A DNA stretch of 64,000 nucleotides, from the NCBI RefSeq assembly GCF_001889025.1, contig NZ_CP018154.1:62001-126000 (forward strand), read 5' to 3'. Position 1 is the stretch's first letter, and each line of letters opens with the position of its first letter. Shown in pieces: positions 28,053 through 37,025 of this stretch. This DNA is from Sphingorhabdus lutea (GTDB taxonomy: Bacteria > Pseudomonadota > Alphaproteobacteria > Sphingomonadales > Sphingomonadaceae). The notes under the pieces are model-generated. The model had not been told where the DNA came from. It worked only from the letters and a program-made list of their open reading frames with translations, and ran no database searches. A program made the translations under genes and the position numbers.

Positions 28053-29264
28053 TTAAATTGCCACGCCTTGAATGGCTGCGCCCCATGTGGTGCGCCATTT
28101 TTTCTTAATGCTGGTAAGTCCTACCAAAGCGATAAGGGCAATGGCCGCAAAAATCACAAAACCATATTGCGGGCTGCCCATATATTGTTTGGCAATGCCA
28201 AGCGATGATGCCAGATAAAATCCGCCAATGCCGCCGCCAAATCCGACAAGGCCGGTCATCACGCCAATTTCATTGCGGAAACGTTGTGGGACAAGTTGGA
28301 AAACCGCGCCATTGCCCATGCCCAATGCGGCCATTACAGTGAAAAATAATGCAAATGCGACAATGAAATTGCTTGGCCCTGTGCTGATGATAAGCAATAA
28401 AATCGCGCTTAACGCATAAACATAGCTTAATGTTTTAATGCCGCCAACACGGTCGGCAAAGGCGCCGCCAATCGGGCGAACCAATGAACCGGCAAACACA
28501 CATGCCGCAGTGCAATATCCCGCCTGAACCGGGGTAATGCCAAATTGATCGGTAAACCAGATGCTAAGGCTTGCCGCCAAGCCAACAAAGCCGCCAAATG
28601 TAACCCCGTAAAATAGGATGAACCACCATGCATCGCCCTCTTTCAACACATTTGCATATTCAGAAAATGATTTTGGCGCGGGTTGATTTGGGCTATCTTT
28701 TGCAAAGATTAAATAGACTACAAACGCAATGGCGAGCGGAATACAGGCAAGGCCCAGCACCGCATTCCAACCAAATAATTTGGCCAAAATTGGCGCGAAC
28801 AGGGCGGCAAATACGGTGCCGCTATTGCCCATGCCCGCAATACCCATTGCTTTGCCCTGATGCTCTGGCGGATACCAGCGGCTGGCCAGTGGCAGCGCAA
28901 CGGCAAATGATGCGCCCGCAAAGCCCAAAATAACGCCCAGCGCCAATGTTCCATTAAAGCTATCTACACCGTTTAGATATGCCGTCATCAATCCGGCAAT
29001 AACGATAATTTGCCCAATTGCGCCGGTTGCTTTTGGCCCGATACGGTCGACCAACACCCCGTTGACCAAACGTAAAATCGCGCCCGCCAATGTTGGCACA
29101 GCAACCATCAATCCCTTTTCAACATCAGATAGTGCCAAATCCTTGGCAATAATTGGTGCCAATGGGCCAAGCAACACCCACACCATGAAGGCAATGTCAA
29201 AATATAAAAAAGCAGCGAATAATGTCGGTTTATGACCAACCTGCCAAAATGAGGATCCAGACAT
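28053..29264 (-). CDS. Nitrate/nitrite transporter, MFS NarK/NasA type
   Basis: 403 residues from ATG 29264, chosen because AAAGGA lies upstream; a longer open frame reaches 29387. About 12 membrane segments. NarK-family features: FDIAFMVWVLLGPLAP in helix 1, GxxNG-type loops such as GNGAVFQLVPQ and a nitrate-signature stretch GFAGASFAVALPLASRWYP. First gene of the nitrate operon, divergent from the PP2C-kinase gene. Confidence 0.92.
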   Translation of the reverse strand: MSGSSFWQVGHKPTLFAAFLYFDIAFMVWVLLGPLAPIIAKDLALSDVEKGLMVAVPTLAGAILRLVNGVLVDRIGPKATGAIGQIIVIAGLMTAYLNGVDSFNGTLALGVILGFAGASFAVALPLASRWYPPEHQGKAMGIAGMGNSGTVFAALFAPILAKLFGWNAVLGLACIPLAIAFVVYLIFAKDSPNQPAPKSFSEYANVLKEGDAWWFILFYGVTFGGFVGLAASLSIWFTDQFGITPVQAGYCTAACVFAGSLVRPIGGAFADRVGGIKTLSYVYALSAILLLIISTGPSNFIVAFALFFTVMAALGMGNGAVFQLVPQRFRNEIGVMTGLVGFGGGIGGFYLASSLGIAKQYMGSPQYGFVIFAAIALIALVGLTSIKKKWRTTWGAAIQGVAI

Positions 29265-29326
29265 AGCATTTTTCCTTTCAATGAAGATTATTACTTGACG
29301 AAACTTGAAAAATTTTTTCCCATCGC

Positions 29327-29336
29327 GCGTATACGC
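29327..29336. promoter_or_regulatory. 10-bp palindrome in the divergent transporter/PP2C-kinase promoter region
   Basis: GCGTATACGC is a perfect 10-bp palindrome in the 94-bp gap between the nitrate transporter (start 29264) and the PP2C-kinase (start 29359). It is well placed for a shared regulator, but I cannot link it to a named one. Confidence 0.25.
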
Positions 29337-29358
29337 ACGAGGCAAAGGAAATTTTTTG

Positions 29359-31044
29359 ATGCAAAAGGGTGAACTGCAATTGGCCATTGGATGCGCCTCT
29401 GAACAGGGGCGCAGAGCCGATAATCAGGACTTTGCCGGTTGTTATTTGGGCAGCCCACGTGAACGAATAAGCCATGGCATGATAGCCGCATTGGCCGATG
29501 GCGTTGGCGGCGCAAAGGCAGGCCGAATGGCGGCCGAATTGTGCGCCCGCTCCCTTATCGACGGATTTTACAGCCAACCCGAAACCATCGGTGTTGCCAT
29601 GGCGGCGCAAAATATTTTGGCCCCCTATAATCGTTGGCTGCACAGCATGGGCAAAACCCCCGAAATGGCGCATGCGGCCACCACTTTTACCAGTTTTATT
29701 TTGAAGGGACGCAAGGCCCATGCCCTGCATGTGGGGGACAGCCGCGCATGGCATTTTCGGGGTGGTAATTTGGTGCAATTGACCCATGATCACTGCCTGC
29801 CCCATCCCGACCAACAACATATTTTGTTTCGCGCCATTGGTATTGAGGAAAGGCTGAGATTGGACCATCATGACATTGCTTTGATGGAACATGACCGTTT
29901 GTTGTTGACCAGTGATGGGGTTCATGGCGCATTGACCGACAAACAAATTTCCAAATATTTGGCCAGCCGAGGCGCGGCGCAAAATGATGCCGAAAAATTG
30001 GTCGAAGCCGCCATAGAGGCGGGTAGTCAGGATAATTGCAGCGCCATCATTATCGATATTATCGCCCTGCCCAATGTCAACCATGATAGTATTGCAGGAG
30101 ATATTGCCAAATTGCCCATTTTGCCCCCGCCAAATGAAGGGGAAAGTGTCGATGGATTTTTGTTGGAAAAAATGTTGAGTGATGGCCGATATACCCGTTT
30201 GTTCCGCGCGACGGACAACCAAAATGGACAGGAAATTGTCCTGAAATTTCCCAAACCTGCTTTGCTGAGCGAACATGGTGCGCGAATTTCCTTTGCACGC
30301 GAAATTTTGGTCGCCAGCCATGTCAACAGCCCCTTTGTTGGCGGCGCGATTATGCTGGACCCGCACCGTCAAAGCAGGCTTTACGGCGCACAACCATTTT
30401 ATGATGGAATGACGCTGGAGGAACGGTTGAAACGTCCCATTTCCCTTGAAAATTCCCTTGATATTGCCATAAAATTGACCCGCGCGGTTGCCGCATTGCA
30501 TCGGTTGGATATTATCCACCGCGACATAAAACCGGAAAATGTCATTTTGACCCAGGATGGTGGGTTGAAATTGATTGATTTGGGGGTGGCCCGCCTGCCC
30601 AAAATGGAGGAGTTTATCGGCAATGAAATACCCGGAACGCCCACTTATTTGGCGCCCGAAATGTATGCCGGAAATGCGGGCGATGCCGCCACTGACCAAT
30701 TCGCTTTGGGTGTCACCTTGTGGCAATTGTTCGTCGGACGCGAACCCTTTGGAAAAAAAGAGGCATTTTCCCGCCCGCAATTTGTAAAGCCTGAACCAGC
30801 CAGCCGATATAGGCCGGATGTGCCGGCATGGTTGGACGCGGCGTTGATGCAATCTATTGCCATTTCGCCCAAGGACCGATTTGACGATATTGTCGATTTG
30901 CTGCGCGCATTGGAAGGCGGCGCGGCGGTGGCCCGTATTCGGTTGGAGCCGGTGCCGTTGATTGAACGCAACCCGATTTTGCTGTGGCAAATTTTGTGCC
31001 TGATGCTGTTTATCGCGTTGATATGCTCTCTTATCCTGCGATAA
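29359..31044 (+). CDS. Fused PP2C phosphatase/Ser-Thr protein kinase with C-terminal membrane anchor
   Basis: 561 residues. N-terminal PP2C phosphatase motifs: RADNQDF, ADGVGGAKAG, LTSDGVHG and AGSQDNCSA. A Hanks-type kinase follows: invariant Lys in IVLKFPKP, catalytic IIHRDIKPENV, LIDLGVAR (DLG in place of DFG) and GTPTYLAPEM. One transmembrane helix closes the protein (LLWQILCLMLFIALICSLIL). ATG 29359 follows AAAGGAAA by 10 nt. Such fusions recur beside nitrate assimilation genes, which suggests a role in nitrogen control; the target is unknown. Confidence 0.93.
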   Translation: MQKGELQLAIGCASEQGRRADNQDFAGCYLGSPRERISHGMIAALADGVGGAKAGRMAAELCARSLIDGFYSQPETIGVAMAAQNILAPYNRWLHSMGKTPEMAHAATTFTSFILKGRKAHALHVGDSRAWHFRGGNLVQLTHDHCLPHPDQQHILFRAIGIEERLRLDHHDIALMEHDRLLLTSDGVHGALTDKQISKYLASRGAAQNDAEKLVEAAIEAGSQDNCSAIIIDIIALPNVNHDSIAGDIAKLPILPPPNEGESVDGFLLEKMLSDGRYTRLFRATDNQNGQEIVLKFPKPALLSEHGARISFAREILVASHVNSPFVGGAIMLDPHRQSRLYGAQPFYDGMTLEERLKRPISLENSLDIAIKLTRAVAALHRLDIIHRDIKPENVILTQDGGLKLIDLGVARLPKMEEFIGNEIPGTPTYLAPEMYAGNAGDAATDQFALGVTLWQLFVGREPFGKKEAFSRPQFVKPEPASRYRPDVPAWLDAALMQSIAISPKDRFDDIVDLLRALEGGAAVARIRLEPVPLIERNPILLWQILCLMLFIALICSLILR

Positions 31045-31513
31045 TTTTGCTCCAAAAGATGGCAATGAAAATGGCAAAGGAAAAGGCGTATGATACTGCA
31101 TCATACCCCCTCTATCCTGCTATTTTCATTTAATATATTCATCATCATATGATGACCATTCCCTTTGGGCATTATGTTATTTTACTCGAATCGGGAATAG
31201 CATTGCCTAAAATAAAGGCAATATTTTTTTTACAACTTCTTATGATTAAAATTTAGGCAATTGACTATTTTTTCTGCAGTGAATTGAACGAATAATAATC
31301 AGCCTATTTTACAGGCAATCTTCCATATAAATAATTGATAATTATATATATTTAGTGATATTTTATTCTATTGTCATTAAATGCCACATAGTTTTTTGTG
31401 GTGAAATATTCTGTCAATTTTTGGGGTAAAAATAATCAAAAAAAATAGCGATATAGTCAAAATTGAAACTATTTAATCAGCTTGGCCGCCCTTTATTCCC
31501 CATAATGACCCGA
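31045..31513. other. 469-bp AT-rich intergenic region without a recognisable gene
   Basis: No plausible coding frame is seen. It holds an inverted repeat GTATGAT/ATCATAC (31088-31106), a 14-bp palindrome TCATCATATGATGA (31142-31155), a strong terminator (31202-31231) and a small stem CCACA/TGTGG (31384-31401). It separates convergent genes, the PP2C-kinase and the TauE permease, so most of it is probably 3' UTR. Confidence 0.6.
31202..31231 (+). terminator. Rho-independent terminator downstream of the PP2C-kinase gene
   Basis: Stem ATTGCC/GGCAAT with a 9-nt loop, followed by ATTTTTTTT. It lies about 160 nt past the PP2C-kinase stop, implying a long 3' UTR or an additional short transcript. 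Confidence 0.75.
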
Positions 31514-32305
31514 TTATATATCATACCAAATTTTATATCCGCGCCATAAAAGCTGTATTGAAACAAAGGCGAGCAAAATGGCAGTCAATAATCTTATCAT
31601 TTTTTCTGGGAGATATTTATTGGTGAATATTGACCCTGCTTGCCCACCAATGAACACCGCAATTAACAATGTCCAATAAACCGACAATTCGGACAATAAA
31701 CCCGCATGGGTTATTTTTATCATTTGCCCCGCCAAACCGGAAATGGAATTAACACATATAAACAGGGCGCAGGCGGCGGCAATTTGATGGGCATTGCCCC
31801 AACGCCAATAATATAAAATGGGGGCCAAAAATATCCCCCCACCAATGGCAGTAATGCCCGCGACAAGTCCCAAAAATCCGCCAACGGCAATGCTGCCCCA
31901 TATATTCACCGACGGTGGCAATGGGTCATTCAACTTTGGCAATTTTAATCCATTTATAGGGGTTAAGGGATATAATATGAATAAGGAAGATGCGAACAAA
32001 GCCGCCGATAATGCAAGGGTGAAGAAAATCTCTGGCACATATAGCATACCCCCCAACATCGCCATGGGGATGGAAGATATAATGAGGGGCAAAATTTGCC
32101 GCCACTTCACATGGCCCGCGCGTGCAAAATGAAAAGTGCCGCCCGTCACCACCAAAATATTACATGCCAATGCAATGGCGGGATAGATACGGTAATCTGC
32201 GCCGCTTAACGCCAATAACGCATTATAGCTTGAACCCCCGCCAAATCCGATACTGGCGTAAAATAATGCGATAAGCATGAATGCAGGAAATAACCAAAAT
32301 GCCAT
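31514..32305 (-). CDS. TauE/SafE family permease
   Basis: 263 residues with about eight membrane segments and the family motifs GFGGGSSYNALLALSG near the start and GITAIGGGIFLAP in the second half. This family exports sulfite or sulfoacetate, or moves other organic anions. Its start is only 2 nt after the mobA stop, so it is the last gene of the molybdenum cofactor operon. A link of an anion exporter to Moco or nitrate metabolism is inferred. Confidence 0.88.
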   Translation of the reverse strand: MAFWLFPAFMLIALFYASIGFGGGSSYNALLALSGADYRIYPAIALACNILVVTGGTFHFARAGHVKWRQILPLIISSIPMAMLGGMLYVPEIFFTLALSAALFASSLFILYPLTPINGLKLPKLNDPLPPSVNIWGSIAVGGFLGLVAGITAIGGGIFLAPILYYWRWGNAHQIAAACALFICVNSISGLAGQMIKITHAGLLSELSVYWTLLIAVFIGGQAGSIFTNKYLPEKMIRLLTAILLAFVSIQLLWRGYKIWYDI

Positions 32306-32307
32306 TA

Positions 32308-32913
32308 TTATCCCAGCATTTTTTTTGCCATCATCATGGCCTGCACCGCATTGAAATCTTCCATATTATTGATATTTGTAAAATTATTTTCATCATCAAA
32401 ATATATTTTCTGGGCCGAAACCGCCGTGCAAATTTCGTGCAATGCAATCCCCCTTGGCGCGTCCATATCGGCCATATCGGCCATATAATTGATGATGTGA
32501 TCGACATGCCATTTGGCAAAGGTTGGGTGCAGGCCATTTTGCGTTTGCACCACGGCATTGCCGCCGCCGCATGATAATTTTTCCAAAATATTATTGGGAA
32601 ATAAGGGCGCATCAACGGGGATGGTGTAAAAACATTCCGCATCCCCATGGGTTAAACGAACATATTTGGCGAGCGAGAAAATGCCCGCCGCAGGTCCTTT
32701 TACCATCGGTGCATCATCGCATATCAACGGCAGGTTTAATCCATAATCATGCGGCGCGGATAAAATGACAATATCGGCCTGTTTGGCAATTTTTTGTGCC
32801 ATATGGTCAATTAAACGGCGGCCATTTAATAACAGCTCAGCCTTGTCCACTTCGCCCATTCGCACCGATTTCCCGCCGGCCAATATCGCGGCGATAATTG
32901 GTTTTTTGTTCAT
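32308..32913 (-). CDS. mobA: Molybdenum cofactor guanylyltransferase
   Basis: 201 residues. Attaches GMP to molybdopterin to make MGD, required by NasA. The nucleotide-binding motif AAILAGGKSVRMGEVDKAEL and the later TIPVDAPLFP segment define the family. It overlaps moeA by 4 nt. Confidence 0.93.
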   Translation of the reverse strand: MNKKPIIAAILAGGKSVRMGEVDKAELLLNGRRLIDHMAQKIAKQADIVILSAPHDYGLNLPLICDDAPMVKGPAAGIFSLAKYVRLTHGDAECFYTIPVDAPLFPNNILEKLSCGGGNAVVQTQNGLHPTFAKWHVDHIINYMADMADMDAPRGIALHEICTAVSAQKIYFDDENNFTNINNMEDFNAVQAMMMAKKMLG

Positions 32914-34130
32914 AATGCCTCCCCAAATAGCGGATATATTTCGGCCAAATCCCCCTTGTTCAATGCAGGGGCATTGGCGATGCGCCTTATTAAATGATGA
33001 TGCGTGGCAAAGGGGGATAGCAGGCTGCTATCTTGATTATCCGCAGGCTGTATATATCGTTGATTATTTGGCCCATATATGATTTTCGCCCGCATATAAT
33101 TTTCACGCGGGCCATTTGCCTCTATGGATGTAGCCAAAGGTAATTGCATCGACAAATCGGTAAATTTTTCGCCATAATATGCCTTGATAAGCGGTTGAAT
33201 AAACAATGCAGCCATTACCAAAGCCGATGCCGGATTACCAGGCAGGCCGAGCACATGTCGGCCATGCATAGCGCCAAACCATGTCGGCTTTCCGGGCTTT
33301 ACCGCAATCTTTGAGAAAATAATCCGCCCACCATTTTCCGCAAATGCGGATTTTACATAATCATAATCCCCCACCGATGCCCCGCCAATGGGAATGATGA
33401 TATCGGCATGAACATCATTGCCACATGCATGGGCAAATAAATCGCTTATCGCCTGAGGATTATCGGGCGCACAGCCCAAATTTATCGCCTCCCCACCCCA
33501 ATGTTCAATGAATGCCGCAATGCTATAGGGGTTGGAATTGATTATCTCCCCCTGTTTCAATGTCGCGCCAGGTTCTTTTAACTCATCCCCATTGGTAAAA
33601 AATGCCAGCCTTGGCCTGCATAGACATTTTATTTCGGCTATATTCGCAGCTGCCAAAATGGACAAATGTGGGGCCAATATCCTTGTCCCCTTTGGCAAAA
33701 TCATGTCACCTTCATTAAAATCAATACCTGATTTGCGGATATTGCGGGCGGTGGGTTGAACATTTTTGACAATGATATTATCACCTTGACGTTCCACATC
33801 TTCTTGAATGATAATATGATTTGCGCCATCGGGTACGCTGCTTCCGGTGAAAATCCGCACCGCCTGTCCGCGCCTTACCTTAATATCAATCGGGTTGCCT
33901 GCTGCGGCCTCGCCAATAATGGTCAGCTTTGCGCCCAACGCCATATCGTCAAAATTTACCGCATATCCATCCATTGCCGATGCATTAAATGGGGGCTGTG
34001 TTATATTGGCCAATATATCATCCGCCGCGACACGGCCCAAAATCTGGTGCAGGGGCAATGTTTCGCTGCGCCATGATATATTTTGCGCGGCCGCAATAAT
34101 TATCTGCCTTGCTTCATCAACGCAAATCAT
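32910..34130 (-). CDS. moeA: Molybdopterin molybdenumtransferase MoeA
   Basis: 406 residues. Inserts molybdate into adenylylated molybdopterin. Family motifs: the FNASAMDGYAV N-terminal stretch, IFTGSSVPDGANHII, TNGDEL and GGASVGDYDY, and VLGLPGNPASALV near the end. It overlaps moaC and mobA by 4 nt each, showing tight coupling. Confidence 0.95.
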   Translation of the reverse strand: MICVDEARQIIIAAAQNISWRSETLPLHQILGRVAADDILANITQPPFNASAMDGYAVNFDDMALGAKLTIIGEAAAGNPIDIKVRRGQAVRIFTGSSVPDGANHIIIQEDVERQGDNIIVKNVQPTARNIRKSGIDFNEGDMILPKGTRILAPHLSILAAANIAEIKCLCRPRLAFFTNGDELKEPGATLKQGEIINSNPYSIAAFIEHWGGEAINLGCAPDNPQAISDLFAHACGNDVHADIIIPIGGASVGDYDYVKSAFAENGGRIIFSKIAVKPGKPTWFGAMHGRHVLGLPGNPASALVMAALFIQPLIKAYYGEKFTDLSMQLPLATSIEANGPRENYMRAKIIYGPNNQRYIQPADNQDSSLLSPFATHHHLIRRIANAPALNKGDLAEIYPLFGEAL

Positions 34131-34624
34131 ATTGCCTCAATTTCATCGTCATTGTTAAAGTCACCCGACTTACCACCGGATTTATGCACAAGCTTTATCG
34201 GCCCGATAATCATGGATTTATCAATGGCCTTCACCATGTCGTAAATGGTCAGCGCCGCGATGCTGACCGCGGTTAACGCCTCCATCTCTACCCCCGTTTG
34301 CCCCGATATTTTGACGGTGGATTGGATGATAAGCACCGGTTCATCCTGTGCAGGGGTAATTTTCACCTGTACCTTATTTAACATTAAGGGATGACATAGG
34401 GGGATGAGGTCACTGGTCCGTTTTGCCGCCATAATGCCCGCCAATTCGGCAATGGAAATGACATCGCCCTTTTTCACGCGGCCAGAGGTGATTTTCGAAA
34501 ATGCATCGCCCGACATCGAAATGCGCCCCTGCGCAATGGCCACACGCTGGCTTTGCTGTTTGGCCGAAATGTCCACCATTTGCGCGCGGCCATCCTCATC
34601 AAAATGGGTCAAAATATCGGCCAT
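34127..34624 (-). CDS. moaC: Cyclic pyranopterin monophosphate synthase MoaC
   Basis: 165 residues. With MoaA it converts GTP to cPMP. Conserved segments: DISAKQQSQRVAIAQGRI, IPLCHPLML and GVEMEALTAVSIAALTIYDM with the catalytic KAIDKSM. It starts in the moaB stop (TAATG) and overlaps moeA. Confidence 0.96.
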   Translation of the reverse strand: MADILTHFDEDGRAQMVDISAKQQSQRVAIAQGRISMSGDAFSKITSGRVKKGDVISIAELAGIMAAKRTSDLIPLCHPLMLNKVQVKITPAQDEPVLIIQSTVKISGQTGVEMEALTAVSIAALTIYDMVKAIDKSMIIGPIKLVHKSGGKSGDFNNDDEIEAI

Positions 34625-35154
34625 TATTTTTCCTTCAACCTCGGCATTAACTCGACCAAATTACAGGGGCGGTGGCGGCTGTCCAATTGCATGGAAATAA
34701 CCTTGTCCCACCCATCCTTTACCGCGCCATTTGACCCGGGCAGGCAAAATATAAATGTGCCATTGATTATCCCCGCGACCGCGCGCGATTGCAAAGTGGA
34801 CAGACCAACCGTGCCAAAGCTGACCTGATGGAAAATAACGCTAAACCCCTCAATCACCTTGTCCAATAATGGCCGCACCGCCTCTGGCGTCACATCACGT
34901 CCGGTCAATCCCGTACCGCCCGTTGAAATGACAACATCAATGTCGGGATTATTCGCCCAAATTTTCACCTGATCCTGAATTTGTTTAATATCATCGCGCA
35001 CCAATGCGCGGCCACCCAATTTATGCCCTGCATCCAATATGCGGCTTTGCAATATATCGCCCGATGTATCCTCATCCAAATTGCGGCTGTCCGATACAGT
35101 TAAAATGGCAATATTGACCGGACGAAACACCCTATTTTCATCAATTCCATGCAT
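34624..35154 (-). CDS. moaB: Molybdenum cofactor biosynthesis protein MoaB (Mog-like)
   Basis: 176 residues of the MPT-binding MoaB/Mog fold: IAILTVSDSRNLDEDTSGD, VVISTGGTGLTGRDVTPEA and CLPGSNGAVKDGWDKVI. It likely adenylylates molybdopterin, in place of Mog, before MoeA. It follows moaE after 21 nt. Confidence 0.93.
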   Translation of the reverse strand: MHGIDENRVFRPVNIAILTVSDSRNLDEDTSGDILQSRILDAGHKLGGRALVRDDIKQIQDQVKIWANNPDIDVVISTGGTGLTGRDVTPEAVRPLLDKVIEGFSVIFHQVSFGTVGLSTLQSRAVAGIINGTFIFCLPGSNGAVKDGWDKVISMQLDSRHRPCNLVELMPRLKEK

Positions 35155-35175
35155 AAATCACCCCTATATTATCAT

Positions 35176-35637
35176 TTATTTCCACCGCGCGGCATCGGCA
35201 TAATCCTGCACACGCGGTTCAATCCAAATATCACCCGAACGGCGTATTTCCTTTTTCCAAAATAATGCCCTTGTTTTTAGTCCGTCCATAATAAAATCAG
35301 CGGCGGCAAAGGCATCGCGCCGATGTTTGCTGGCAATGGCCACCAACACTATCGGCTCACCATATGCCATTTCACCAATGCGGTGGATGATTAAAATATC
35401 ATCCAATCTCAAACGCAATTGGGCGGCAGATGCAATATCCTCGATTGATTTTTGGGTCAGGCGCGGATGATGTTCCAATTTTAATGAAATCAAATCATCA
35501 TCGCATCCGTCATCGCATCCATCATCACGGCGCACCATCCCAACAAAATTACATATAGCGCCGCTGCCCAAATTTTGCTGCCGAAATGTTGATAAATAAT
35601 GCTCTGGGTCAAAATTTTTGTCAAAAATGCTAATCAT
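35176..35637 (-). CDS. moaE: Molybdopterin synthase catalytic subunit MoaE
   Basis: 153 residues from ATG 35637, one base past the moaD stop (TGAGATG). Adds sulfur from MoaD thiocarboxylate to cPMP. Family motifs: GAICNFVGMVRR, ILIIHRIGEMAYGEPIVLVA, SKHRRDAFAAADFIMD and the active Lys in FWKKEI. A (Asp-Asp-Gly-Cys)2 repeat follows the VRR motif, where the family usually has a short loop; the DNA there is a 12-bp tandem repeat. Confidence 0.93.
   Translation of the reverse strand: MISIFDKNFDPEHYLSTFRQQNLGSGAICNFVGMVRRDDGCDDGCDDDLISLKLEHHPRLTQKSIEDIASAAQLRLRLDDILIIHRIGEMAYGEPIVLVAIASKHRRDAFAAADFIMDGLKTRALFWKKEIRRSGDIWIEPRVQDYADAARWK
35503..35526. repeat. 12-bp tandem repeat inside moaE
   Basis: Two nearly identical 12-bp units (plus strand GCATCCATCATC and GCATCCGTCATC), in frame, encode DDGC twice in the MoaE loop after MVRR. 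Copy number may vary between strains. Confidence 0.7.
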
Positions 35638-35638
35638 C

Positions 35639-35896
35639 TCACCCCCCGCTAACCGGCGGGATAAAGGCAAGAACATCCCCTTTATTAACGATATTATGCC
35701 CATCCACAAATATATCGTTCAAAATAAATTTAATGCTATTTTGGGTCAAAATTTCCCCCAATTTGGGGTTTTGCAATGTCAAAATTTCGATAATATCATC
35801 TATGGATAGCGGTAATATCTCATCACAAATAATATGGTCATTCACGCCCGCAATATCATTTAATTTGCCAAAATATTCAATTTGCATATCACCCAC
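35639..35896 (-). CDS. moaD: Molybdopterin synthase sulfur carrier MoaD
   Basis: 85 residues of the ubiquitin-like MoaD fold, ending in the required Gly-Gly (PPVSGG) that is adenylylated and thiocarboxylated. Directly followed by moaE; its start overlaps the moaA 3' end by 8 nt. Confidence 0.95.
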   Translation of the reverse strand: MGDMQIEYFGKLNDIAGVNDHIICDEILPLSIDDIIEILTLQNPKLGEILTQNSIKFILNDIFVDGHNIVNKGDVLAFIPPVSGG

Positions 35897-36926
35897 CCGT
35901 TACCGACATATGCCGTTTAATTTGGGCCATTTGATTGGGTTTTGTTATTGAAAAATCATGCCGCAATGGTTTTTCCCGCATGGCAATGGCAATTTGTTTG
36001 TCCAGCATTTCCTCACTGTTCTCGCCGCGCAATGCGCTGCGCAGGTCCACATAAATATCCTGTCCCAAACACATATAAACACGTCCGGTGCAGGTCACCC
36101 GAACCCGATTGCACCCGTCGCAAAAATTATGCGTTAATGGAGTTATAAAACCCAAAATTCCGCCCGTTTCATCAATTTTCACATAACGCGCCGGACCACC
36201 GGTTTTTTTGTCAATATTGCGCAATGTCCAATTTTTTTCCAAATTTTGCCGGACAAGTGACAGGGGCAAATATTGATCCAGCCGATCGTCCCTAATTTCG
36301 CCAAGTGGCATCACCTCAATTAACGAAATTTCCATATCATGATGGTGCGCCCATTTAATAATATCGGCAATTTCATCTGCATTGACATTTTTTAACGCGA
36401 CCACATTTATCTTTACCTTTAACCCTGCCTTTTGAGCAGCAAAAATTCCATTTATCACCTGTGCTAAGCTGTCACGGCGGGTCAGTTTTTTGAATATTTC
36501 TGGCCGCAAACTATCCAATGAGACATTGATACGCCGGATTCCACTTTCATATAATATGGCCGCATATTTTGACAATAATGTGCCATTGGTGGTCAGGGTC
36601 AATTCATCAAATTCCCCCAATTTTAACTTTGCGCCCAATCGCTTTATCAATGTTAAAATATCCCGCCGGACCAGCGGCTCTCCGCCCGTAATGCGAATTT
36701 TCCGAATGCCCTTTGCGATAAATGCCTGTGCCAATTGCTCCAATTCTTCCAAAGTCAATAAATCGGACTTTGGCAGGAAAGTCATTTTTTCATCCATGCA
36801 ATATGCGCATCGCAAATCACAGCGATCGGTCACCGATAAACGCAGATATTCTATATTTCGGCCAAAGCTATCTTGCATTTTTTTGCCAGAAAGCAATTGT
36901 GCCTTATTGGGGAGATGAATGTTCAT
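35889..36926 (-). CDS. moaA: GTP 3',8-cyclase MoaA (radical SAM)
   Basis: 345 residues from ATG 36926, chosen because AGGA lies 5 nt upstream; ATG 36941 is an alternative. The radical SAM cluster CxxxCxxC is in TDRCDLRCAYC, the second cluster in THNFCDGCNRVRVTCTGRVY, and the C-terminus is the catalytic Gly-Gly tail (SVTGG). First of the Moco operon; a run of tandem hairpin repeats lies upstream. Confidence 0.95.
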   Translation of the reverse strand: MNIHLPNKAQLLSGKKMQDSFGRNIEYLRLSVTDRCDLRCAYCMDEKMTFLPKSDLLTLEELEQLAQAFIAKGIRKIRITGGEPLVRRDILTLIKRLGAKLKLGEFDELTLTTNGTLLSKYAAILYESGIRRINVSLDSLRPEIFKKLTRRDSLAQVINGIFAAQKAGLKVKINVVALKNVNADEIADIIKWAHHHDMEISLIEVMPLGEIRDDRLDQYLPLSLVRQNLEKNWTLRNIDKKTGGPARYVKIDETGGILGFITPLTHNFCDGCNRVRVTCTGRVYMCLGQDIYVDLRSALRGENSEEMLDKQIAIAMREKPLRHDFSITKPNQMAQIKRHMSVTGG

Positions 36927-37001
36927 TTTATTCCTAATCATGCCAAAATATCGGCATTTTCGAATTTATATTCCACATCCCTTATGTAACATTATAATAA
37001 T

Positions 37002-37025
37002 AGTGCAACATAGTTTTTTTGCACT
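37002..37025. repeat. Inverted repeat upstream of moaA
   Basis: AGTGCAA and TTGCACT are a perfect 7-bp inverted repeat with a 10-nt spacer, directly adjacent to the tandem repeats that start at 37026 and about 75 bp upstream of moaA. Confidence 0.55.

Noticed and set aside
28053..29387. Longer transporter start at 29387
   Set aside because: The extension overlaps the divergent PP2C-kinase gene and lacks hydrophobic or family sequence; ATG 29264 has AAAGGA upstream.
29278..31104. A 608-codon open frame on the minus strand, antisense to the PP2C-kinase gene
   Set aside because: It covers the whole of a well-supported fused phosphatase/kinase gene, has no recognisable domain and a shuffled low-similarity composition. 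It results from codon bias on the opposite strand.
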